NCBI GenBank assembly: GCA_027079305.1
Contig: JALWVU010000001.1
Location: 27,044 to 91,043 of the forward strand
Source: Aquificaceae bacterium
GTDB lineage: Bacteria > Aquificota > Aquificia > Aquificales > Aquificaceae
Direction: 5' to 3'
Length of the DNA: 64,000 nt
Part shown: positions 55,425-62,333 of the stretch, in pieces
Position numbering within the stretch: position 1 is the stretch's first letter
Layout of the letters: every line of letters begins with the position of its first letter
Position numbers and translations under genes: made by a program
The notes under the pieces: model-generated
The model's database searches: none
Told to the model about the DNA's origin: nothing
Seen by the model: the letters and a program-made list of their open reading frames with translations, nothing else

Positions 55425-56654
55425 TTACAGGACTATGTTGGATCTGACGTTCCGAGGAAGACCGTTGGCGTCTCTGACTATTCCGCCTATAATGTCCGTG
55501 TCGGTTAAGGCGGTTCCTGCCGAGTCCTGTATGGTGGTGTTTGAGTCCCTATAGTAGTCAAGGGCGGAGCCACTGCAGTTTACAAGCAAACCCGTGGAGG
55601 TTTTGGTGATTGTGGAATTGCCTACGGTTACATGGTAGTGTTGATAAATCCAGTATTCTATGAAGTTTGAGGCTCCTATGGAAATGTTGCAGGCGTTAAA
55701 GGAAACTCTTGACGCCATACCGCCTGTACCTATGACAAAACGCCCTCCAGAGTTGTCAAGGTTGCAGTTGTCAAAATACAGACCCGACCACCTTAGTCTT
55801 ATGCCCCCTCCAGATTGGTTTGTTATGGTCGGTTTGTTGGTGGCATCGCCGTATATGTATACGTTTGCTCTATTGAGAACTACAGCCTGCGAGAGGTCAA
55901 AGGTTTGGGCGGGGGCAAGGTGGATAAAAAGTAGGGGCAGGTTTTGGGCGGTTTCGTAGAAGTTCCAAAGGGTATAAAACTGGCTTTTGGGAAGCTGTAA
56001 GGCTCTATCAAAGGTTTTAAAGGGGGCTTCTTGGGATCCGTCGTTTCTATCGTCGCCTGCGCTGTCTACCCATACCTCTTTGTAGACAATTTGGAGCTTG
56101 TTAAGGAGGTCTCTTAAAGCCTCCATGCGGTCAAGTTTTCTTTTGTAGATAGTGGGGGTTCCGTTGGCATCGGTGATTATGTCCGCTACTACAAAGTCGT
56201 CAGGGCGGTTCCACTCTTCCGCTCTCAGGGGAAGTCCGTTAGGGTTGTAGTTTGTATCGGAGAGGGAGACAAGGTAAAAGCCTTTGTCGGGCGGTGTGTA
56301 GTTATTGACGGGCTGACCTGCTACGGAAAATCTCAGATGGTAGACGGTTGAGGGTGAGAGGGTGAAGGTTCTTTTTGTTATGTCGTAGTCCGAGGAGCTG
56401 TAAAACCTATCTCCTACAAGAAATCTTTGGTTGTCGTCTACTACCACGGTGCCGTTTGTGGAGTTGTAGGAGATAGATATGGTTTTGTCGGGTGTGAGGG
56501 CTTCGGGGAATAGGGACTTGTAGGCGGGAATGTCTGGGGTTCCGAGGAAAAGGTTCCCGCCTACGGCGGTTATCCTCTTTTCCTGTCCATCGGTGTCGTA
56601 TACGTAAGGCTCATATCCGAAGCCTTTTATTACTCTCGGTGTGCTTACCTTCAT
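55425..56654 (-). CDS. Beta-helix spike/receptor-binding-like protein
   Basis: 409 aa from ATG 56654 (GGAGGAAGTGATC upstream). Residues 1-190 are beta-rich with no clear family. From about 195 (VWVDSAGDDRNDGSQEAPFKTFDRAL) the pattern is that of pectate-lyase/DUF1565 right-handed beta-helices, with repeated short strands and Asn-rich turns. Phage spikes and fibres use this fold. Largest gene of the putative structural block. Confidence 0.75.
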   Translation of the reverse strand: MKVSTPRVIKGFGYEPYVYDTDGQEKRITAVGGNLFLGTPDIPAYKSLFPEALTPDKTISISYNSTNGTVVVDDNQRFLVGDRFYSSSDYDITKRTFTLSPSTVYHLRFSVAGQPVNNYTPPDKGFYLVSLSDTNYNPNGLPLRAEEWNRPDDFVVADIITDANGTPTIYKRKLDRMEALRDLLNKLQIVYKEVWVDSAGDDRNDGSQEAPFKTFDRALQLPKSQFYTLWNFYETAQNLPLLFIHLAPAQTFDLSQAVVLNRANVYIYGDATNKPTITNQSGGGIRLRWSGLYFDNCNLDNSGGRFVIGTGGMASRVSFNACNISIGASNFIEYWIYQHYHVTVGNSTITKTSTGLLVNCSGSALDYYRDSNTTIQDSAGTALTDTDIIGGIVRDANGLPRNVRSNIVL

Positions 56655-56656
56655 GA

Positions 56657-57079
56657 TCACTTCCTCCAAGTGGTTAAGGTCTCATCTTGATTCATTTCAA
56701 CCGCTACTATCTGAGCGTGGATGTTAAAGGTGTCTCCCGTGGCTATGGGGGCTAAGGCTGTGGCTGTGGCGGTTATGCGTCCTTGGACTTCTACGGGGAT
56801 GGCAAAATCCACCTTGAAGCGTGATAGGTTCCTCATGGTGGTTGGATCTTTGGGGGTTAGCACCGCTATGGTTATGCCGTTTTCTTTAACGGCGATTGAG
56901 TAAGGGTATTTGGAAAAGGTATATCCTCCCACGGTCGGGGTGTTCGTGTCTTCGTCTGTCATGACTTCCAAGGTCTCAATCCTCAATTTTTTGGCTTCGG
57001 GTATGTGGGCTATCTCTACTTCCGCTGTGGGCTGTGTGTCCGTCAGGACTGCGTGAAGCTCCAGCCCCATAAACTTCAC
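56657..57079 (-). CDS. Short beta-rich protein A (capsid-like candidate)
   Basis: 140 aa, almost all predicted beta strand, no TM. It reads as alternating strands and turns (VEIAHIPEAKKLRIETLEV; YSIAVKENGITIAVLTPKD; AQIVAVEMNQDETL). One of three consecutive short beta proteins. A single-jelly-roll or minor capsid role is possible but unproven; no detectable family. Confidence 0.6.
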   Translation of the reverse strand: MKFMGLELHAVLTDTQPTAEVEIAHIPEAKKLRIETLEVMTDEDTNTPTVGGYTFSKYPYSIAVKENGITIAVLTPKDPTTMRNLSRFKVDFAIPVEVQGRITATATALAPIATGDTFNIHAQIVAVEMNQDETLTTWRK

Positions 57080-57080
57080 T

Positions 57081-57419
57081 TCACTCCTCCACTACGCCCG
57101 TTATGGTGATAAACACGGGATCCGTGGTAACGCTGAGGAGTTCTACGGTTATGTCAAGCTCTGTCGTTTCTATCTCCACGGGCTTGGGGAAGTTGAAGGT
57201 TCTTGTAAAAGTGTTGAAGACCCCTCCGCCTATGGGGTTTTTGCCGAATATGGATTTGTTGTTGTCTTTGATGTCTATAAGGGCATCTGGAGGAACGAAA
57301 GCGGAGACCGAGAGGAGTTTGAAGCCCCTCGGCACCGCTACGCTGTCTCTGTTTATGCCCACCTGCGGAGTTCTTATTACCGAGTTAGCCACATAGGGCT
57401 TTAGCTTTTTGTCTTCCAT
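57081..57419 (-). CDS. Short beta-rich protein B (capsid-like candidate)
   Basis: 112 aa, beta-rich, no TM. Strands near VPRGFKLLSVSAFVPPDALIDI and VEIETTELDITVELLSVTTDP. Starts 33 nt after the stop of the next upstream gene and ends 2 nt before protein A. Family unknown. Confidence 0.6.
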   Translation of the reverse strand: MEDKKLKPYVANSVIRTPQVGINRDSVAVPRGFKLLSVSAFVPPDALIDIKDNNKSIFGKNPIGGGVFNTFTRTFNFPKPVEIETTELDITVELLSVTTDPVFITITGVVEE

Positions 57420-57451
57420 AGCTCAAGCCTCCGCTTGGCTCGGCTGTTCTG

Positions 57452-57916
57452 TTACTCAGCCGAGGTCTCTACGCCATCCACTCTTACAACTATCTCCGCC
57501 GTCTCTCCTGCAGTAGCGTCAAGGGTGTTCTTTTCGTCCCACCTGATTATCACGTCATAAGAAGCATTGGGGGGTATGTATATTGGGGCGTCAAGAACAT
57601 AAGCCTCTTCCTCGGTGTAGGCGTTTAGTTCTGGAGCTATAAACTTGGCGTGTCCGAGGACTCTTTCTTGCCCGCTTTGACCTTTCACTATTACCACAGC
57701 GCCGTTAAGAGCTTTCTCAAGGAGTGCGGTGGTGGTTCCCGTTGCCCTTTCTATTGTGATCTTGGATATAAGAAGTCCAGCGTTGGAGGGCGCTTTTCCT
57801 TCCTTGTAGATCCTGTAATCGTTTCCAGACTTGTTAGAGAATGCGGAGACTGATCCCGAAGTGTTTGGGTCTACGATGATAACCGCCCAGTTCCTGTAAG
57901 TTTTGTTCTTCGCCAT
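57452..57916 (-). CDS. Short beta-rich protein C (capsid-like candidate)
   Basis: 154 aa, beta-rich: AVIIVDPNTSGSVSAF, GLLISKITIERATGTTTALL and a C-terminal IYIPPNASYDVIIRWDE followed by VVRVDGVE. The strand order could build one jelly roll. First of the three beta proteins. A major-capsid role is a hypothesis only. Confidence 0.6.
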   Translation of the reverse strand: MAKNKTYRNWAVIIVDPNTSGSVSAFSNKSGNDYRIYKEGKAPSNAGLLISKITIERATGTTTALLEKALNGAVVIVKGQSGQERVLGHAKFIAPELNAYTEEEAYVLDAPIYIPPNASYDVIIRWDEKNTLDATAGETAEIVVRVDGVETSAE

Positions 57917-57940
57917 CTCTTTACACCTCCTTAGTGGTTT

Positions 57941-58564
57941 TTAAAGGGTATCTATGCCCGAAAGTTCGGGCTTAGCCATCTCATCAACGGGGAGATCTTC
58001 AGGTATCGCCAGGGTGTCTGGCTCCTCTTCCTCTACCACCTCCGCAGGTATGGCCTCATCCTCCGGAGCCGGGAGAGTTTCTTCCTGGGCTATCTCGTCT
58101 CCTTTAAGGGAGACCATACCTCTGCCCTTGAAGACGAAGGTATCTATCAGGTTGAGAACAGCTCTTGATGCTGAGCCTGCCACGAGACCGAGGAAAAATT
58201 CTTTATTCTTTTTAGACTTCTTGAGTCCGAGCATTCCGCCCGCCATTACCACTATGTCACCCACGGGTATGCCTTTGTTGGTTAGAGTGGAAAGCTGGGG
58301 AATTCTGGGAGCGAGCATGGTTTCTAAGAGCTTTCCACCTGCAAGCCCGAAGGCGGTTCCTGATGCGATCATAAGAAGCGCCTTAGAGTCTTTGGCAGGG
58401 TTTTTGATGATCAGCTCTCCTACCTTGCGGGTTCCTCCGCCCTTTTTAGGCTTAACTATGCTGTAAACTTTAGTGGGGTTCCTCCTTGCCCTTGTCTTTC
58501 TTTTCTTTCTCCTTGATCTCTTTTTCTTCGGGTTGATAACAAGTCCTTCAAGTATCTCCGCCAT
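57941..58564 (-). CDS. Basic N-terminus membrane protein (putative virion membrane protein)
   Basis: 207 aa. Residues 12-35 are almost all Lys/Arg (NPKKKRSRRKKRKTRARRNP), suiting nucleic-acid contact. Hydrophobic segments follow at about 64-82, 100-115 and 120-138. The C-terminal 45 residues are acidic and Pro-rich. First gene of its leftward unit, downstream of the repeated leader. Confidence 0.65.
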   Translation of the reverse strand: MAEILEGLVINPKKKRSRRKKRKTRARRNPTKVYSIVKPKKGGGTRKVGELIIKNPAKDSKALLMIASGTAFGLAGGKLLETMLAPRIPQLSTLTNKGIPVGDIVVMAGGMLGLKKSKKNKEFFLGLVAGSASRAVLNLIDTFVFKGRGMVSLKGDEIAQEETLPAPEDEAIPAEVVEEEEPDTLAIPEDLPVDEMAKPELSGIDTL

Positions 58565-58619
58565 AGTCAGACCTCCTGAAGGTTCTAAGATTGATGTTTA
58601 GGCTTCCCAAGTGTGCAGG

Positions 58620-58671
58620 GGATAAAGAGGCTTTAAAAGTCCTTATAGCCTTTTCAAGGGTTTTATAGAGA
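58620..58671 (-). promoter_or_regulatory. Repeated 52-bp leader/promoter, copy 1
   Basis: 43 of 52 positions match 61001-61052. The most conserved part (minus strand) is TAAGGACTTTTAAAG, which contains an almost palindromic GACTTTTAAAG(T)C. Each copy precedes the first gene of a leftward unit, so it is a promoter or operator shared by late-like genes. Confidence 0.65.
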
Positions 58672-58675
58672 TTGT

Positions 58676-58715
58676 GTTTAACAAAGTAAGGACCTGGAGC
58701 TGGAATTTGTTTAAC
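58676..58715. repeat. 40-bp GTTTAAC hairpin site, copy 2
   Basis: GTTTAAC at 58676-58682 and 58709-58715, again 33 bp apart, with GGACCTGGAGCTGG inside. The TAA stop of the 116-aa gene (58711) is part of the right box. Confidence 0.85.
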
Positions 58716-59061
58716 CGATGATGCCCTCATCCTTTACTCTCCCCTTGAAGTTCACTATGTAGAGGTGTTTCCCCCTGTCGTCTGTTAGAAGATCCGGAAA
58801 TTCGGACAGTTTAAAGTCTCTCTTTTTGGCTATGTATATCTCTCCGCCTTCCGCCACAAGCTCCAAGGGTTCATTCTTTCCGAAGAAGTGTATATAGGGC
58901 TTGTGTCCATCTCCTTTATCCGCAAGGTAGATAACTCCGAGGAGCTTTCCGAGCTTTACGAAGTGATCGGGGATGTAGATCTTTACCTTGCTGAGCCTCC
59001 GGGGCTGTTTTCCCCAATGAAAGCGTGTATAGAGGTTTATAGCTCTGTCAAGGCTGTTCAT
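58711..59061 (-). CDS. Uncharacterised basic protein of the island
   Basis: 116 aa, basic N-terminus (RFHWGKQPRRLSKVK), otherwise mixed alpha/beta. No family recognised. Start overlaps the upstream gene by 4 nt and the stop lies within repeat site 2. Confidence 0.6.
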   Translation of the reverse strand: MNSLDRAINLYTRFHWGKQPRRLSKVKIYIPDHFVKLGKLLGVIYLADKGDGHKPYIHFFGKNEPLELVAEGGEIYIAKKRDFKLSEFPDLLTDDRGKHLYIVNFKGRVKDEGIIG

Positions 59062-59339
59062 CTTTTCCTCTTTAGCTTGTAATCCACGAACTTACCAAGG
59101 AGATAGAGACCTCCTCCCACCATAGCCATCTTCCCTGCGTCGCTTATTGTTCTGCGTATGTCCTCAACTATGGACTTGTTTTCTATCTTTGTGCAGTAGT
59201 CAGGTTTTACCTTCCCCTTCTTTACGAGTTCTAAGCACTTTATACGCCTCTGCTCCTGTTTTATGTCCCGGAAGATAGAAGAACCTGTTATTGCTGTTAT
59301 GGTTGCCACTCCTATGGCTGTCAGCACGTAAGGGAGCAT
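59058..59339 (-). CDS. Small membrane protein with two TM segments
   Basis: 93 aa. TM segments at about 4-20 (VLTAIGVATITAITGSSIF) and 70-88 (GKMAMVGGGLYLLGKFV), with two cysteines in the intervening loop (CLELVKKGKVKPDYC) that could form a disulfide. Family unknown. Confidence 0.6.
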   Translation of the reverse strand: MLPYVLTAIGVATITAITGSSIFRDIKQEQRRIKCLELVKKGKVKPDYCTKIENKSIVEDIRRTISDAGKMAMVGGGLYLLGKFVDYKLKRKR

Positions 59340-59343
59340 AGTT

Positions 59344-60228
59344 TTAACCTCTCATGAACCTGAGAAGCGTTAAACCACCGCCGACGAGGAGAAGGGGCAT
59401 AAGGGCTTTTTGTAATCCTGCCTGTTGCTGTTGCTGGATGTTGAGACGTGGGATGTTGGCTCTGACCTGCGGGGTCTGAAGTTTTATCCTTTCTCTGAAT
59501 GTGGTTATTGATCCTTTTTCTGGCCGTTCTGGTGTCATGAGCCTTTTATAAGCTCTTTGCCACCTCTTGAAAAGGTTAAGGTATCTGTTGTCCCCTGTCT
59601 TCCTGTATAGGCTGAGGTATTTTTTGGCTCTTGCTTCTGCTTTGTAGGCTATCCTGAGCCTGTTAGCCTTTTTAAGCCTGGACCACCATGAGCGTGGCTC
59701 TTTCTTCTGAAGTTTCCTAACTCTCGAAAGCCACCTTCTACGTCTCCACCATCTTTTAATGCGCCACTTCTGGGCTGTTGTCCATCTTCTAAAGGCCCAC
59801 CACTTTTGTTTAGCCTTAAATATTCCTCTTTGGATCACTCCCCTAAAGGCGGGGGAAAATTTATAGGCTAAGGCCCCAGCGCCCACAACACCTGCGGTGA
59901 TAACAGCGGTTCTGAGCCACTTTTTACGCCAAATCTTCTTAAAGCCTTTTTTGATCTTTCTGAAAAGTTTTTTTATAAAACCGAGTTCTTGAGCTTCGGC
60001 AAGTTCGCCGTAGAATTCTGCCATCAGTTCAAGATCTTCCTCGTCCATGTCTTCGGGGTCTTCGTCAAGTTCGAGGGATATTTCGTAGTCCTCAGATCCG
60101 AAGCTATCTACCGAAAGCGTTATAATGGTCTTCTCCTCCCCAAGTTCTCCGCCAAGTTCATCTATAAGGTCTTCCACTTCTTCGAGTTCCCTGAGTTCTT
60201 CCGTAAGCTCTTTTTCAAGTTCCACCAT
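59344..60228 (-). CDS. Acidic-TM-basic membrane protein (putative virion core protein)
   Basis: 294 aa with striking charge segregation: residues 1-85 are strongly acidic, a TM segment lies at about 110-128, residues 130-250 are extremely Arg/Lys/Trp-rich (RWTTAQKWRIKRWWRRRRW), and a hydrophobic tail ends near 290. It could tie a membrane to packaged DNA. No family recognised. Confidence 0.65.
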   Translation of the reverse strand: MVELEKELTEELRELEEVEDLIDELGGELGEEKTIITLSVDSFGSEDYEISLELDEDPEDMDEEDLELMAEFYGELAEAQELGFIKKLFRKIKKGFKKIWRKKWLRTAVITAGVVGAGALAYKFSPAFRGVIQRGIFKAKQKWWAFRRWTTAQKWRIKRWWRRRRWLSRVRKLQKKEPRSWWSRLKKANRLRIAYKAEARAKKYLSLYRKTGDNRYLNLFKRWQRAYKRLMTPERPEKGSITTFRERIKLQTPQVRANIPRLNIQQQQQAGLQKALMPLLLVGGGLTLLRFMRG

Positions 60229-60241
60229 AGCCTAAACCTCC

Positions 60242-60967
60242 TTACTTCATTTTTGTAAGCAGGTAGCCCGCTCCGAGGATTGCAAGCAGGGGAATAAAAA
60301 CCTTGGTAGCTACCTCCGCCCTTTTGCGTTCTTCCCTCTTTTTGAAGAACCTACCTATTAGGGGAATGTCTTTAAGTGATAGTCCAAGCTCCTGGGCTTC
60401 AAGCTGAGGTTTTTCAAGTTCGCTCATGGCTGGAACCTCCTCGAAAAGGTCTATTTCCTTGGTGGGATATGGTTTAGGTTTAAACGGGTTTTTGGCGGTG
60501 GTATCTACCACCAGCCAGCGGTTGCCCACCTTAGCCTTTACAAAAACGTGCTCATATTTTCCGTCGCTGTTGATGTCTCCGAGGACTATCTTGATTGGGA
60601 AGCCTGCAATCCTGAGAAGTGTTCCCGCCAATACCGTGTGGTCATCGCAGTCTCCCATACCGAGGATAAGGGTTCTCTTGGCGCTCTGGACGGTCTCAAG
60701 GCGTGGGGGATCGTAGACGTATTTGACATTTCTGCGAATGTAAGAGACTATGCGCTTGAGATAACAGAGAAAGTCTTTTGATTTGCAGGGGCTTATTATG
60801 TCCGCTACGAGTTTTCTTAGCTCCATGTCTTCCGAGCCTTCCTTTATAAACTGCTGGATGATGGCTACGGTCTGGGCTGTGTCCCTTAACTTGACCTTGT
60901 AGGCTTCGGGGCTGTCTGAGACTTTTACAGGTTCTACTCCGAGCTTTTCGAGAGTATATCTGTCCAT
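60242..60967 (-). CDS. Transglutaminase-like cysteine protease-fold membrane protein
   Basis: 241 aa. The transglutaminase-core triad is visible: C107 (GMGDCDDH), H140 (KYEHVFV) and D155 (VVDTTAK). The C-terminus carries a TM segment (about 217-237). Possible cross-linking or proteolytic maturation of virion proteins, or cell-wall peptide cleavage; not decidable from sequence. First gene of its unit after the repeated leader. Confidence 0.8.
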   Translation of the reverse strand: MDRYTLEKLGVEPVKVSDSPEAYKVKLRDTAQTVAIIQQFIKEGSEDMELRKLVADIISPCKSKDFLCYLKRIVSYIRRNVKYVYDPPRLETVQSAKRTLILGMGDCDDHTVLAGTLLRIAGFPIKIVLGDINSDGKYEHVFVKAKVGNRWLVVDTTAKNPFKPKPYPTKEIDLFEEVPAMSELEKPQLEAQELGLSLKDIPLIGRFFKKREERKRAEVATKVFIPLLAILGAGYLLTKMK

Positions 60968-61000
60968 AAGGTTAGGTTTAGTCTCATGAATAAAGGTTGA

Positions 61001-61052
61001 GGATAAAGAGACTTTAAAAGTCCTTAAAGTTTTTTAAGAGGTTTTAAAAAGA
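61001..61052 (-). promoter_or_regulatory. Repeated 52-bp leader/promoter, copy 2
   Basis: Second copy of the leader found at 58620-58671, 34 bp upstream of the transglutaminase-like start. Contains a perfect odd palindrome GACTTT-T-AAAGTC. Confidence 0.65.
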
Positions 61053-61074
61053 GAGCGGGAGGGGAGCGGAAGGA

Positions 61075-61114
61075 GTTTAACAAATTCGGCGGGCCATCCG
61101 GAAGATTGTTAAAC
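61075..61114. repeat. 40-bp GTTTAAC hairpin site, copy 3
   Basis: GTTTAAC at 61075-61081 and GTTAAAC at 61108-61114, 33 bp apart. The core is the most diverged (GGGCCATCCGG), but arms pair as a hairpin (TTTAACAA with TTGTTAAA). The stop of the 132-aa gene (61109) lies in the right box. Confidence 0.8.
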
Positions 61115-61507
61115 ATCGTCCCAATCCCTATAAGAATATGAGTATGAACGTGTATACAGATTAGGGCGGTAAACAAGCCTTTTCTCAAGCTCATCCTTTA
61201 GCTTCTCTAACTCCTTCCCATACCATTCAAGGTTCCTTACTATCCTTCTATACTCCTTCAGGGCGTCTATCGCTTCCTCTATCTCCTCCGCCACCTTCTT
61301 GAGGCTATCGACGTTGGGGCATCTCCTTAACTCCTCTCCTACCTGAGTCAGTTCCTCTATTCTGGTAAAGAGTTCTTTCAGATCCTTTTCCTTCATAAGC
61401 CTCCATGCGTGTATACATTCCCTTATCCAGTCCGAGAGCTTCATGTTTTCGGGCTTTAGCTTTAAAAGTTCCTCCTCGATCCTTACGCCTACGTATTTTG
61501 TCCCCAT
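61109..61507 (-). CDS. RHH-like/coiled-coil protein of the island
   Basis: 132 aa. The N-terminus TKYVGVRIEEELLKLKPENMKLSDWIRECI resembles ribbon-helix-helix repressors, followed by a long coiled coil. C-terminal Tyr/Ser/Arg-rich tail. Flanked on both sides by the 40-bp repeat sites (copies 3 and 4), so it sits like a single-gene cassette. A regulator role is plausible. Confidence 0.6.
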   Translation of the reverse strand: MGTKYVGVRIEEELLKLKPENMKLSDWIRECIHAWRLMKEKDLKELFTRIEELTQVGEELRRCPNVDSLKKVAEEIEEAIDALKEYRRIVRNLEWYGKELEKLKDELEKRLVYRPNLYTRSYSYSYRDWDDV

Positions 61508-61518
61508 GACTAACCTCC

Positions 61519-61558
61519 GTTAAACAAAATCCGGTTCCAGGTCCTCGAGTTGTTAAAC
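61519..61558. repeat. 40-bp GTTTAAC hairpin site, copy 4
   Basis: GTTAAAC at 61519-61525 and 61552-61558, 33 bp apart. The core and right arm are identical to copy 1 read on the other strand, so copies 1 and 4 are in inverted orientation. It lies 6 bp after the stop of the iteron-bearing gene. Confidence 0.85.
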
Positions 61559-61564
61559 AAGTGC

Positions 61565-62059
61565 TTATACTTTTCCATCAAACAGCCCTCTATCACGGAG
61601 AACATCGAGAAAGGTGGAAAACAGAACTGTAATAACCGGTATAGCTTTTAGCTCTTCGGGCGTAAGCTGATCTATGGGCTTTTTAGCGTATATATTGGCA
61701 AGGCGTGTTAAGGTTGTCCTGAGTGTTTTCATGAGGACTTCTATGGGAATGTCCTCCGGATTAGGGCCACCTTCATGGTTAGATACCTGGTTAGATACTG
61801 AGGTTAGATACTGGTTAGATACTTTTTCCTCATGGTTAGATACCGAGTTAGATACTCGGTTAGATACAGTATCTAACCTAAGCTCTTCCCTTAGCTTCTT
61901 GTTGATGTGCTTTATGTGCTGGGAGCCGTCAAGTTCGTATATGACTGCGGGATACTTTCTATCGGAATTTCTTTTTACCTTACGGTAGATGATGCCTTTT
62001 ACCTTGGCTTCCGGAGGTAGCCCCAGGATAGCCTTAAGATTATCCTTTAGCGCTTCCAT
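61565..62059 (-). CDS. Iteron-bearing protein at the right end
   Basis: 164 aa. An N-terminal domain (1-60, VKGIIYRKVKRNSDRKYPAVIYELDGSQHI), a linker of seven VSN and one YLT repeats (about 64-94), and a helical C-terminal domain. It overlaps HU by 20 nt. The linker exists because the DNA carries the iterons. No family recognised. Confidence 0.65.
   Translation of the reverse strand: MEALKDNLKAILGLPPEAKVKGIIYRKVKRNSDRKYPAVIYELDGSQHIKHINKKLREELRLDTVSNRVSNSVSNHEEKVSNQYLTSVSNQVSNHEGGPNPEDIPIEVLMKTLRTTLTRLANIYAKKPIDQLTPEELKAIPVITVLFSTFLDVLRDRGLFDGKV
61777..61878. repeat. Right GTATCTAACC iteron array (8 copies)
   Basis: GGTTAGATAC words at about 61777, 61789, 61802, 61813, 61834, 61847 and 61858, plus one inverted copy at 61869 that makes a perfect 21-bp palindrome with its neighbour (61858-61878). 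Orientation is opposite to the left array. Confidence 0.88.
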
Positions 62060-62333
62060 GATTGAACCTCACACGGGATAAAAAGCCTATGGTTGTTATG
62101 CTCCCCTGTAATAGCTTCCCGTTGATCACGGACTTATAGGGGCGGATCTTCAGGTAGAAAGTTCCGAAGTTCTTGAGCTTGACCTTGTAGCCTTCCTTGA
62201 TCTTCTCCGTTATGATGTCGAGAGTGTAATCCAGAAGTCTGTCCAGCTTGTAGATCGGTATCTCCCACCTTTCTGTTTCTTTGAGCCTGTGATGTAGCTC
62301 CTTGGCTAATTCCTTCCTTGTTAAGGTTCTCAT
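62040..62333 (-). CDS. HU/IHF-family DNA-binding protein
   Basis: 97 aa from ATG 62333, preceded by AAGGAGGTCAGCC. MRTLTRKELAKELHHRLKETE and VKLKNFGTFYLKIRP match HU/IHF. It could help the small integrase bend att DNA or compact viral DNA. Its coding region is overlapped by the transposase frame for about 200 nt. Confidence 0.85.
   Translation of the reverse strand: MRTLTRKELAKELHHRLKETERWEIPIYKLDRLLDYTLDIITEKIKEGYKVKLKNFGTFYLKIRPYKSVINGKLLQGSITTIGFLSRVRFNHGSAKG

Noticed and set aside
58548..58730. 60-codon minus-strand frame over the leader and repeat site 2
   Set aside because: It spans the conserved non-coding leader and hairpin site and has no good ribosome site.
51163..62333. Ordinary tailed prophage
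   Set aside because: No terminase, portal, capsid protease, tape measure, tail tube or baseplate gene is recognisable, and the genes are too few and small.
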